DNA of 64,000 bases from an uncultured Alphaproteobacteria bacterium (GTDB lineage Bacteria > Pseudomonadota > Alphaproteobacteria > Rhizobiales > Aestuariivirgaceae). Position 1 is the first letter of the stretch. Each line of letters starts with the position of its first letter. The stretch lies in assembly GCA_945957365.1 (NCBI GenBank), contig CAMFKI010000016.1, positions 19,810 through 83,809 of the forward strand, given 5' to 3'. A program made the translations under genes and the position numbers. The notes beneath the pieces were generated by a model that saw nothing but the letters and a program-made list of their open reading frames with translations, did no database searches and was not told the DNA's origin. Positions 27,313-35,852 of the stretch are shown here, piece by piece.

Positions 27313-28160
27313 TGGCCGCCCAGCTGAAGCCGGGGCAGGGGCCCCTCGACTATGGCAGCCGCACCTGGCTCAAGGTGCTGTTCGGCGTGATCTTCTTCGT
27401 GCTCTACGCGCCGATCATCACGCTCATCGCCTTCTCCTTCAACACCGACAAGCGCGGGGTCATCTGGCGCGGCTTCACCCTCGACAACTATTCCAAGGCC
27501 TGGAACAACGCCTCGCTGATCGAGGCGCTCACCAACTCGCTGGTCATCGCCGTCATCGCCACCCTCATCGCCACCGTGCTCGGCGCCCTCACGGCGCTGC
27601 TGATGTGGCGCTTCCGCTTCCCCTTCAAGGGAGCGTACGAGGGCTTCATGGCGCTGCCCATCGTGATCCCCGAGATTTGCATGGGTGTGGCACTGCTGCT
27701 GTTCTTCGCCAATTCGGGCATGATGCAGTTCTTCGTGCACCTGCCGTGGCCGCTGAGTCTCGGCAACATCATCTTCGCCCACGTCACCTTCTGCTTCCCC
27801 TTCGTCGCCGTCGTGGTGCGCTCGCGCCTCGTCGGCTTCAACCGCCAGCTCGAGGAGGCTTCGAAGGATCTGGGCGCCAGCGAATGGCAGACCTTCTGGT
27901 CGATCATCGTGCCCTTCATGAAACCGGGCCTCATCGCCGGCGCGCTCCTCGCCTTCACGCTGTCGCTCGACGATTTCGTCATCACCTTCTTCACCTCGGG
28001 TCCCGAAACGGTGACATTCCCGGTCAAGGTCTATTCATTGGTTCGCCGCGGCGTCTCGCCGGAGATCAACGCAGCCTCCACCGTGCTCATCGTCATCACC
28101 GTCTTCGCAACCGTCCTCGCAATGAAACTCCAGGCGCCGCCCAAGGCGGACAAGGGTTGA
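27312..28160 (+). CDS. potC: Polyamine ABC transporter permease (PotC/PotI-like)
   Basis: The 282-residue six-helix permease begins MAAQLKPGQGPLDYGSRTWL. It has SFNTDKRGVIWRGFTLDNYS after the first helix and the EAA loop QLEEASKDLGASEWQTF. It forms the pore with the preceding permease. The start codon overlaps the previous stop, and 5 bp separate it from the ATPase gene. Confidence 0.92.
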   Translation: MAAQLKPGQGPLDYGSRTWLKVLFGVIFFVLYAPIITLIAFSFNTDKRGVIWRGFTLDNYSKAWNNASLIEALTNSLVIAVIATLIATVLGALTALLMWRFRFPFKGAYEGFMALPIVIPEICMGVALLLFFANSGMMQFFVHLPWPLSLGNIIFAHVTFCFPFVAVVVRSRLVGFNRQLEEASKDLGASEWQTFWSIIVPFMKPGLIAGALLAFTLSLDDFVITFFTSGPETVTFPVKVYSLVRRGVSPEINAASTVLIVITVFATVLAMKLQAPPKADKG

Positions 28161-28165
28161 ACATC

Positions 28166-29248
28166 ATGTCAGACGCCATCGTCTCCATCCGCAACGTCAC
28201 CAAGGCCTTCCCGGGCGGCGTCACCGCCGTCGACAATGTCTCGCTCGACATCGCCCAGAACGAGTTCTTCGCGCTCTTGGGCCCCTCGGGCTGCGGCAAG
28301 ACCACGCTCCTGCGCATGATCTCCGGCCTCGAAACGCCAACCGGCGGCCAGATCATCATCGGCGGCGAGGACATGGCGCTCACGCCGCCCAACAAGAGGC
28401 CCACCAACATGGTGTTCCAGTCCTATGCGGTGTTCCCGCACATGACGGTGGAACAGAATGTCGGTTATGGCCTCAAGGTCACGGGTGTCGCAGCGGACGA
28501 GATCAAGCGCCGCGTGGCCGATGCGCTCGAGATGGTGAAGCTCACCGCGCTCGCCACCCGAAAGCCCGACCAGATGTCGGGCGGCCAGCGCCAGCGCGTC
28601 GCGCTCGCCCGCGCGCTCGTCAAGCGCCCCAAGGTGCTTCTCCTCGACGAACCGCTCTCCGCACTCGACGCCAAGCTGCGCGACGACATGCGCATGGAGC
28701 TGACCAGGCTGCAGGAGACCGTCGGCATCACCTTCATCATCGTGACGCATGACCAGGACGAGGCGCTGTCGATGGCCAGCCGCATCGCCGTGATGGACCG
28801 CGGTGCCGTGCAGCAGGTGGCCACCCCCGCCGAACTCTACGAACACCCCAAGACCCGTTTCGTCGCCGACTTCATCGGCAAGGTGAACCTCATCGATGCC
28901 CGCGTGCACCGCCAGATCGGCCGCAAGATCGACTGCGAGCTGCATGGCGTGGGCCGCATGGAACTGGCCAGCGACAACCTCGTGGGGGCGCAGGTGGCCG
29001 TGGCGGTGCGTCCGGAGAAGCTCAAGATCGTCACGGCGGAACCCAACACCGCCATCCGGGTTCAGGGCACGGTGCGCGACGTCGCGTATTATGGCGACAC
29101 CAGCCACGTGGTCATCGAGGCGGCGGACGGTCTCGACCTCCAGGTCAATGTCCAGAACGACACCCGCCTCGGCGGCTCCGGCGTGGAGCGCGGCCAGAAC
29201 GTCTGGGTGCACTGGGCGCCCGAAGATTCCATCGTCCTCACGGAGTAG
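28166..29248 (+). CDS. potA: Polyamine ABC transporter ATP-binding protein (PotA/PotG-like)
   Basis: The 360-residue ATPase has Walker A GPSGCGKTT, signature MSGGQRQR, Walker B VLLLDEPLSALD and a C-terminal TOBE domain (about 280-355). These match the PotA/PotG class. It energises polyamine uptake with the two permeases upstream, in a single operon with near-zero spacing. Agmatinase follows after 5 bp. Confidence 0.93.
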   Translation: MSDAIVSIRNVTKAFPGGVTAVDNVSLDIAQNEFFALLGPSGCGKTTLLRMISGLETPTGGQIIIGGEDMALTPPNKRPTNMVFQSYAVFPHMTVEQNVGYGLKVTGVAADEIKRRVADALEMVKLTALATRKPDQMSGGQRQRVALARALVKRPKVLLLDEPLSALDAKLRDDMRMELTRLQETVGITFIIVTHDQDEALSMASRIAVMDRGAVQQVATPAELYEHPKTRFVADFIGKVNLIDARVHRQIGRKIDCELHGVGRMELASDNLVGAQVAVAVRPEKLKIVTAEPNTAIRVQGTVRDVAYYGDTSHVVIEAADGLDLQVNVQNDTRLGGSGVERGQNVWVHWAPEDSIVLTE

Positions 29249-29253
29249 GCCAC

Positions 29254-30249
29254 ATGTCCCTCGAGATGAATCCCAATGGCCCGCTTCCGGGTGACAGCGC
29301 CTTTCGCCGTGACGGCCTGATGGGCACGCAGTGGGAGCCGACCTATGCCGGCGCCCTCTCCTTCATGCGCCGGAAGTATTCGCGCGACCTCAAGGGCGTC
29401 GACATCGCCGTGACGGGCATTCCCTTCGACCAGGCCGTCTCGCACCGCTCCGGCACGCGCATGGGGCCCGAGGGCATCCGCAAGGCCTCGGCCGAGAATG
29501 CCTGGGGTCCGTTCTGGCCGTGGAACTTCGATCCCTTCGACACGCTGGCCGTCGTCGATTACGGCGATTGCTTCTTCGACTGGGGCCGCAAGGAGAACTT
29601 CCCGCAGCGGCTGGAAGACCACGCGACGGAGATCATCTCCTCAGGCGCCGAGATGATCTCGCTCGGCGGCGACCACTACGTCACCTATCCGCTGCTGAAG
29701 GCGCATGCGAAGAAGCACGGCCCCCTTTCGCTCGTCCACTTTGACGCCCACCGCGACGTCGAGCCCGATGACGGCGGCCGCATCGACCATGGCACCATGT
29801 TCGGCTACGCTGTGAAGGAAGGCCTGATCGACCCGAAGAAATCCGTGCAGATCGGCATCCGCACCGTGTTCGCCGGCGAGCGCACCTATGGCTTCAAGAT
29901 CGTCTATGGCGACGAGGTGCACGAGTCGACCCCGGCACAGCTGGCCGACATCATCCGCAAGGTGGTGGGCGCCAACAAGGCCTACCTCACCTTCGACATC
30001 GACTGCCTCGACCCTTCAGTGGCGCCGGGCACCGGCACGCCGATCCCCGGCGGTCTCAGCTATCACCAGGCGGCGGCGATCATCCGCAAGCTGACCGATG
30101 TGAACTTCGTCGCCATGGATGTGGTGGAGGTTTCACCGCCTTATGACCACGCCGACATCACCTCGCTCGCGGCCTCGTCGCTGATCATGGAATATCTCTG
30201 CCTCAAGGCCTGGCAGAGGGGCGCAAGGGCCACGCCCATCGCGGAGTGA
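29254..30249 (+). CDS. speB: Agmatinase-family ureohydrolase
   Basis: The 331-residue enzyme has the three binuclear-manganese motifs GGDH, DAHRD and DIDCLDPS. It hydrolyses agmatine (or guanidinobutyrate in some relatives) to putrescine (or GABA) plus urea. Its position at the end of the polyamine transporter operon favours agmatine, feeding putrescine into the neighbouring breakdown routes. A palindromic repeat lies just downstream. Confidence 0.88.
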   Translation: MSLEMNPNGPLPGDSAFRRDGLMGTQWEPTYAGALSFMRRKYSRDLKGVDIAVTGIPFDQAVSHRSGTRMGPEGIRKASAENAWGPFWPWNFDPFDTLAVVDYGDCFFDWGRKENFPQRLEDHATEIISSGAEMISLGGDHYVTYPLLKAHAKKHGPLSLVHFDAHRDVEPDDGGRIDHGTMFGYAVKEGLIDPKKSVQIGIRTVFAGERTYGFKIVYGDEVHESTPAQLADIIRKVVGANKAYLTFDIDCLDPSVAPGTGTPIPGGLSYHQAAAIIRKLTDVNFVAMDVVEVSPPYDHADITSLAASSLIMEYLCLKAWQRGARATPIAE

Positions 30250-30268
30250 GCGTCACACCTCTTTATAT

Positions 30269-30355
30269 CCGTCATCCCGGCGAAAGCCGGGGCCCAGCTT
30301 TGGGCGCTTGCCAATTGTAAGCAGAGCTGGATCCCGGCTTTCGCCGGGATGACGG
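30269..30355. repeat. Palindromic intergenic repeat, copy A2
   Basis: Arms of about 31 bp (from 30269 and ending 30355) carry GTCATCCCGGCGAAAGCCGG and its complement around a loop of about 25 bp. It fills the gap between the convergent agmatinase and OYE genes and ends one base before the OYE stop codon. Confidence 0.85.
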
Positions 30356-30356
30356 C

Positions 30357-31469
30357 TCATTTGGAAAGCGCCCGGTCCTTGTTGCGCACGGCATAGCCCG
30401 CCTGCTGCGGCCAGCTGCCATAGCTGTCGCCCGTCAGCATCTCGCGCATCGCATGCAGCGGCCAGTTGGGATCGTCCAGCGCCTGGCGGGCCAGGGCGAT
30501 GAGGTCCGCCTGACCCGTCTCCAGAATCTGCTCGGCCTCCGCGGCCTTGGTGATCAGGCCCACGGCGGCGGTCGGAATGTCCGCACCCTTGCGGATCGCC
30601 TCTGCCAGCGGCACCTGATAGAGCGGCCCCACGGGGATCTTCGCGCCATCGAAGCCGCTGGACGTGCAGTGCACGACATCATAGCCGATGGCCTTCAGTT
30701 CCTTCGCGTAGGCCACGCTCTCCTCGACCGTGACACCGCCCTCGATCCAGTCGGTGACCGAGATGCGCACGAAGGCGGGCTTGTCCTTGGGCCAGGCGGT
30801 GCGCACGGCGCGCGCCACCTCCAGCGGAAAACGCATGCGGTTCGCGAGGCTGCCGCCATAGCCGTCGCCGCGCCTGTTGGCGATGGGCGAAAGGAACTGG
30901 TTCAGCAGGTAGCCGTGCGCCGAATGCAGTTCGATCATGTCGAAGCCAGCCGCATCGGCGCGCTTCGTCGCCTCCACGAAGCCGTCGCGCACCCGCGCGA
31001 GGCCGGCCGCATCGAGCGCTTCCGGAACCGGGTAGTTGGGCGTGTGCCGCTCGGCCGAAGGCGCCACGGACGTCCACGACTCGAAGCCGAGCGCAGCCTT
31101 CTCGGCTTCCGTCTCGGTGAAGCCGCCGCGCCACGGGATCGGTGAATTGGCCTTGCGCCCGGCATGGGCCAGCTGGATTCCCGCCTTTGCACCATTCCGG
31201 TGCAGGAAATCGACGATGCGCTTCAAGGGCGCGACCTGCGCATCGTCCCAAAGCCCCAGACAGGCATAGGAGATGCGGCCCTCGGGTGTCACACCCGTCG
31301 CCTCGACGATGACGAGGCTGAAGCCACCGAGCGCGAAGCGCCCGAGATGCACGAGGTGCCAGTCGTTGGCCATGCCATGCCTTGCGGAATACTGGCACAT
31401 GGGAGCGACGATCACCCGGTTCTTGAGGGTCATGCCGCGATAGGTGACGGGGGAGAACAGCTTGCTCAT
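30357..31469 (-). CDS. NADH:flavin oxidoreductase, Old Yellow Enzyme family (NamA-like)
   Basis: The 370-residue TIM-barrel flavoprotein opens MSKLFSPVTYRGMTLKNRVI. It has the FMN/substrate-pocket stretches IVAPMCQYSA, GIQLAHAGRK and HSAHGYLLNQFLSP, as in YqjM/NamA-type ene reductases. It reduces activated C=C bonds with NAD(P)H; the natural substrate is unknown. Its start overlaps the puuB stop (TGATG), so it is co-translated with a gamma-glutamylputrescine oxidase, an unusual partner. Confidence 0.88.
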   Translation of the reverse strand: MSKLFSPVTYRGMTLKNRVIVAPMCQYSARHGMANDWHLVHLGRFALGGFSLVIVEATGVTPEGRISYACLGLWDDAQVAPLKRIVDFLHRNGAKAGIQLAHAGRKANSPIPWRGGFTETEAEKAALGFESWTSVAPSAERHTPNYPVPEALDAAGLARVRDGFVEATKRADAAGFDMIELHSAHGYLLNQFLSPIANRRGDGYGGSLANRMRFPLEVARAVRTAWPKDKPAFVRISVTDWIEGGVTVEESVAYAKELKAIGYDVVHCTSSGFDGAKIPVGPLYQVPLAEAIRKGADIPTAAVGLITKAAEAEQILETGQADLIALARQALDDPNWPLHAMREMLTGDSYGSWPQQAGYAVRNKDRALSK

Positions 31470-32746
31470 CAGCTCAATGCATCCTTCATCCGGTAATAGA
31501 GCATGGCGGCGGCGAGCAGCGGAACGCGCACCGGGCCGCCGGGGAATGGATAGTGCCGCACCCGCGACAACAGGTCGAAGCGCTCCGCCGTGCCGCGGAT
31601 CGCATCCGCCATCAGCTTGCCGTAGATGCCGGCGAGCGCCACGCCCTGGCCGGAATAGCCGTGCGCGTAATAGGACGTGGGGCTGAGGCGCCCGCAGTCC
31701 GGAATGCGGTTATGGGTGATGGCGATGTAGCCGCCCCAGGCGAAATCCACCCTGACGTCGCGCAACTGCGGGAAGATCTTCACCATGCTCTTCTTCATGT
31801 CGGGTGCGAGATGGGCGGGCTCCATGGTGGTGTAGCTCGCCCGCCCGCCGAACAGCATGCGCGTGTCGGCGGTGAGGCGGAAATAGTCGACGATGAAGTT
31901 GGTGTCCGCCACCGCCTCGCCGTCGCGGATCATGGCGCGCGCCCGGTTCTCGCCCAAGGGCTCCGTGGCGATGATGTAGCTCGTCACCGGCAGAACCTTG
32001 CCATAGAGCTTCGGCACCAGCCGGCCCAGATAGGCATTGCATGCGATGATGACGAAGCGCGCGTTCACCTTGCCATGCGCCGTGCGCACGAAGGGCTTCG
32101 AGCTCGTATCGACCTCGATGGCCGGGGAATGCTCGTGGATGATCCCGCCGGCGGCTGTCACGGCGCGGGCGAGACCCAGGCAATAGTTAAGCGGATGGAA
32201 ATGGCCAGCGCCACCCTCGCGCAGTGCGCCGTGGTATTGGCGGGTACCGAGCCGCTCTTCCAGCGCCTCCTTGTCGAGGATCTGCGTGTCGGTGTAGCCG
32301 AGCGCGTCCCACTCGTCCTTCCATTCCTTCAGCCCGTCCATGCGGCCCGGCTTGGGCAGCACGTGCAGGTAACCCCATGTCAGCCCGCAGTCGATGTCGT
32401 AGCGCCTGATTCGGTCGACCAGGAGGCGCTTCGACTCTTCCGCGATGGCGAAGCACTTGCGGGCGTCGTCCTTGCCGAGCTGTGCGGCGATCTTGTCCTG
32501 CCCCGACGAAAACCCGGTGCAGATCTGCCCGCCGTTGCGGCCGGATGCCCCGTGACCGACGGTTTCGGCCTCCAGCACCACCACCCTGAGGCCGGCTTCC
32601 GCCAGCTCCAGCGCCGCCGAAAGCCCGGTGAAACCGGCCCCCACCACGCACACATCGGCGGAAATCTCGCCGGCAAGTGCGGGGTAGGCGGGCGAGGGGG
32701 TTGCGGTGGCCTGGTAGTAACTGGGAGCAAAAATGGAATTCGCCAT
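31469..32746 (-). CDS. puuB: FAD-dependent gamma-glutamylputrescine oxidase-like protein
   Basis: The 425-residue DAO-family oxidase has the FAD-binding Rossmann start ADVCVVGAGFTGLSAALELA and GASGRNGGQICTGF near residue 70, a PuuB trait. GGYIAITHNRIPDCGR and YAHGYSGQGVALAG follow near the C terminus. PuuB oxidises gamma-glutamylputrescine to the aldehyde. It is divergent from puuA across an 83-bp gap, which supports the pathway assignment. Confidence 0.87.
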   Translation of the reverse strand: MANSIFAPSYYQATATPSPAYPALAGEISADVCVVGAGFTGLSAALELAEAGLRVVVLEAETVGHGASGRNGGQICTGFSSGQDKIAAQLGKDDARKCFAIAEESKRLLVDRIRRYDIDCGLTWGYLHVLPKPGRMDGLKEWKDEWDALGYTDTQILDKEALEERLGTRQYHGALREGGAGHFHPLNYCLGLARAVTAAGGIIHEHSPAIEVDTSSKPFVRTAHGKVNARFVIIACNAYLGRLVPKLYGKVLPVTSYIIATEPLGENRARAMIRDGEAVADTNFIVDYFRLTADTRMLFGGRASYTTMEPAHLAPDMKKSMVKIFPQLRDVRVDFAWGGYIAITHNRIPDCGRLSPTSYYAHGYSGQGVALAGIYGKLMADAIRGTAERFDLLSRVRHYPFPGGPVRVPLLAAAMLYYRMKDALS

Positions 32747-32773
32747 GGTGGAAAGGGTTTAGCGGCCCCCCTT

Positions 32774-32816
32774 TTGTTTGGTCAAGCTTCCGCGCTACAT
32801 TGGGTTGTTTCAACAA
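32774..32816 (+). promoter_or_regulatory. Candidate puuA promoter and small palindrome
   Basis: TTGTTT (32774-32779) and TACATT (32796-32801) are spaced 16 bp, like weak -35/-10 boxes, in the gap between puuB and puuA. TTGTT-TC-AACAA (32805-32816) is a perfect short palindrome next to the expected start site. It may be an operator. No PuuR-type consensus was matched. Confidence 0.3.
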
Positions 32817-32829
32817 TTCTTGGAATATC

Positions 32830-34179
32830 ATGACCCAATCGCGATTTGAGGAATGGCTGAGCGAGCACAAGATCAGCGAGGTGGAATGCCTCGTGGCCGA
32901 CATGAACGGCACCGCGCGCGGCAAGATTCTTCCGCCCAAGAAATTTCTCTCCGGCAACCGCTCCCGCGGCCTGCGCATCCCCGAGGAAGTCTTCACCCTC
33001 ACGATCAACGGCCGCTACACGCAGGACACCCGCGCGGTGTCCGACAGCGCCATCGACATCTACATGAAGCCCGACCCGGACACGATCCGCTTCGTGCCCT
33101 GGTACCAGGAGCCCACCGCGCAGGTGATCTGCGACGCCTTCCACCTCGATGACGAACCGGTGCTGATCTCGCCGCGGCACGTGCTGAAGCGGGTGCTGCA
33201 GGCCTACAAGGAGAAGGGCTGGAAGCCGATCGTGGCGCCCGAACTCGAATTCTACCTGGTGAAGCGTAACATCGACCCCGACTATCCGCTCGATGCCGCC
33301 ATCGGACGCTCGGGCCGCAAGGAACCGGGCGGCCAGGCCTATGGCATCGACGCCGCCAACGACTTCGATCCGATCGTCGAGGATATCTACGACTATTGCG
33401 AGGGTCAGGAACTCGACGTCGACACGCTGAGCCATGAAAGCGGCCCGGCGCAGCTCGAGATCAATTTCAACCACGGCGACCCGCTCGAACTCGCCGACCA
33501 GGTGTTCCTGTTCAAGCGCACCGTGCGCCAGGCCGCGCTGAAGCACGACATGTATGCGACCTTCATGGCCAAGCCGCACGAGAACGAGCCCGGTTCCTCG
33601 ATGCACATCCACCAGTCGGTGATGGACATCAAGACCGGCAGGAACATCTTCGCCAACAAGGACGGCTCGCCCTCGAAGCCCTTCCTCAACCACATCGGCG
33701 GCCTGCAGCGCTATCTCGCGGCGGCGCTGTCGCTGTGCGCGCCGAACGTCAACTCCTATCGCCGGCTGGTTCCTGATTCGGATGCGCCCACCAACGTGCA
33801 CTGGGCGATCGACAACCGCACCGTCTCGCTGCGCGTGCCGTCGTCGGACCCGAGCAACACCCGTGTGGAAAACCGCGTGCCGGGAGCCGATGCCAACCCC
33901 TATCTGGCATTCGCCGCCTCGCTGGCCTGCGGCTACCTCGGCATGATCGAGCGGATCAAGCCGTCCGAGCCGGTCACCGGCTCGGCCTACCGCTATGCCC
34001 ACACCCTGCCGATCAGCCTCGATGAAAGCCTCGACAAGCTTAATTATACGAAAGCCCTGAAACAGGTGCTGGGCGAGAAGTTCTGCGAGGCCTATAACGA
34101 CGTGAAATATCAGGAGATGCAGAACTACCGCCGCGTGATCAGTTCCTGGGAACGCGAATATCTGCTTCTGAACGTGTAA
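32830..34179 (+). CDS. puuA: Gamma-glutamylputrescine synthetase (glutamine synthetase family)
   Basis: The 449-residue GS-fold enzyme has ECLVADMNGTARGKILPPKK near the N terminus, typical of PuuA rather than GlnA. It also has APELEFYLV, the ATP/glutamate site PHENEPGSSMHIHQS and NRTVSLRVP. It ligates glutamate to putrescine. Divergent pairing with puuB completes the first two steps of the gamma-glutamyl route. PuuC and PuuD are not in the window. Confidence 0.88.
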   Translation: MTQSRFEEWLSEHKISEVECLVADMNGTARGKILPPKKFLSGNRSRGLRIPEEVFTLTINGRYTQDTRAVSDSAIDIYMKPDPDTIRFVPWYQEPTAQVICDAFHLDDEPVLISPRHVLKRVLQAYKEKGWKPIVAPELEFYLVKRNIDPDYPLDAAIGRSGRKEPGGQAYGIDAANDFDPIVEDIYDYCEGQELDVDTLSHESGPAQLEINFNHGDPLELADQVFLFKRTVRQAALKHDMYATFMAKPHENEPGSSMHIHQSVMDIKTGRNIFANKDGSPSKPFLNHIGGLQRYLAAALSLCAPNVNSYRRLVPDSDAPTNVHWAIDNRTVSLRVPSSDPSNTRVENRVPGADANPYLAFAASLACGYLGMIERIKPSEPVTGSAYRYAHTLPISLDESLDKLNYTKALKQVLGEKFCEAYNDVKYQEMQNYRRVISSWEREYLLLNV

Positions 34180-34191
34180 GGACGAACGACG

Positions 34192-35814
34192 ATGCGGACG
34201 GCGACAAGACTTCTCCTTGCATTGCTGCTGTGGGCAGGTCTTGCCGCCGCCACCGACGCCAAGCCCACCGCCCAGCCAGCGCCCGCTGCGGCCCAGGTTG
34301 CGGCGTCGATCGCCGACGTCCTGAACGGGCCCGACCGCCTGCCGCTGCCGCTGGAGCGCATCAGGCCGGCGCTCATTGCGCATTACCTGCGTGACGGGGG
34401 ACCCGTCTACTGGGTCGGCACCGGCCGCATGACGCCCTTCCTGCAGCGCCTCGCCGATGCCGGCGACGACGGCCTCAACCCCGCGGATTATCCCATCGAC
34501 GCGCTGATCCAGCTGCGCGACACCATCGATCCCAATGATGCCGACAGCGCCGCACTGGCCGAGCTGTTCTTCACCGCCTTCTACGTGAATTACGCGACCG
34601 ACCTGAAGATCGGGCGCTTCACGCCCCAGAAGGTTGACCCCAAGAACTTCCGCAACCGCAAATCCGTCGATGTTCTCGCGATCATGACGGACTTCTCGAA
34701 GCTCAATGATCCCGGTGACTTCCTCGACGCCTTCGAATCGCACAATCCGCAATACCAGGCGCTGAAGAAGATGCTGTCGCTCTATCGCGCCATGGCGGAA
34801 TCGGTGGACTGGCCCACGGTTGCCATGGGCGACAACATCAATCCCGGCGCCAGCGACCCGCGCATTCCCGCCATCCGCCAGATGCTGATGCTGACGGGCG
34901 ACCACCCGGGTGGCGGCGAAGAGGACAGCCCGGTCTATGATTCCTCCACCGTCCTCGCGGTGCGCAGCTTCCAGCAGCGCAACGGGCTCGAGGCCAAGGG
35001 TGTGATCGGCAAGCAGACCATCCTGGCGCTCGACGTGCCGCCGGCCGACCGCGCCCGTCAGATCATGCTCAACATGGAACGCTGGCGCTGGATGCCGGAA
35101 GACCTGGGTGACCATCACTTCATGGTCAATCTGGCGTCCTTCGAACTCGACGAGGTGCAGCACCAGGACATCATCGACCGGATGGACGTCGTCGTGGGCG
35201 CCGTTGCGACCCAGACGCCGGAATTCTCGCAGGACATGCAATATGTCGAGATCAACCCGACCTGGACCGTGCCCTATTCCATCGCCACCGGCGAAATGCT
35301 GCCCAAGCTGCAGCGCAATCCTTCGGCTTACTCCGCCGACTTCGACGTCTTCATGAACGGCAAGCTCGCGTCATGGGGCGGCATCAACTGGAATGGCTAC
35401 GGCAAGGGCAACTTCCCCTTCACCTTCCGCCAGAAGCCGGGGCCGAAGAATGCGCTGGGCAAGGTGAAGTTCATGCTGCCCAATCCCTACAACATCTATC
35501 TTCACGATACCCCGTCGAAGGACAAGTTCCTCGCCACCACCCGCGCCTTCAGCCATGGCTGCATAAGGCTGTCGCGTCCCATCGACCTCGCCTATCATCT
35601 GGTGGGCGATGTTGCCGGATGGCCCAAGGCCAGGATCGATGCGGCCTTCGCCAATGGCCAGACGACGCGTGTTTCACTGCCGCAGCATATTCCGGTGCAT
35701 CTGGTCTATGCTACCGCCTTCGAGGGCGATGGCGGTTCGATCGAGTTCCGGCCCGACATCTATGGTCGCGACCGCAAGCTCGACGCCGCGCTCAACGGAA
35801 AGCCGTCGAGCTGA
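34192..35814 (+). CDS. Murein L,D-transpeptidase (YcbB/LdtD type)
   Basis: The 540-residue exported protein has a signal peptide (MRTATRLLLALLLWAGLAAA). A scaffold domain follows, then a peptidoglycan-binding domain (about 245-285, FQQRNGLEAKGVIGKQTILAL), and a YkuD catalytic domain. The catalytic Cys457 is in FSHGCIRLSRP and the conserved His in YLHDTPSKDKF. It forms 3-3 crosslinks in peptidoglycan or attaches proteins to it. It starts 12 bp after puuA but has no functional link to polyamines. Confidence 0.9.
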   Translation: MRTATRLLLALLLWAGLAAATDAKPTAQPAPAAAQVAASIADVLNGPDRLPLPLERIRPALIAHYLRDGGPVYWVGTGRMTPFLQRLADAGDDGLNPADYPIDALIQLRDTIDPNDADSAALAELFFTAFYVNYATDLKIGRFTPQKVDPKNFRNRKSVDVLAIMTDFSKLNDPGDFLDAFESHNPQYQALKKMLSLYRAMAESVDWPTVAMGDNINPGASDPRIPAIRQMLMLTGDHPGGGEEDSPVYDSSTVLAVRSFQQRNGLEAKGVIGKQTILALDVPPADRARQIMLNMERWRWMPEDLGDHHFMVNLASFELDEVQHQDIIDRMDVVVGAVATQTPEFSQDMQYVEINPTWTVPYSIATGEMLPKLQRNPSAYSADFDVFMNGKLASWGGINWNGYGKGNFPFTFRQKPGPKNALGKVKFMLPNPYNIYLHDTPSKDKFLATTRAFSHGCIRLSRPIDLAYHLVGDVAGWPKARIDAAFANGQTTRVSLPQHIPVHLVYATAFEGDGGSIEFRPDIYGRDRKLDAALNGKPSS

Positions 35815-35852
35815 TCGCCTGCCTGGCCCCATGGCCGCGCTGTCGGCGCGTC

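Noticed and set aside
32782..35241. 819-codon minus-strand open frame opposite puuA and the L,D-transpeptidase
   Set aside because: Two well-conserved genes on the plus strand explain the sequence; the long antisense frame is a product of high GC.
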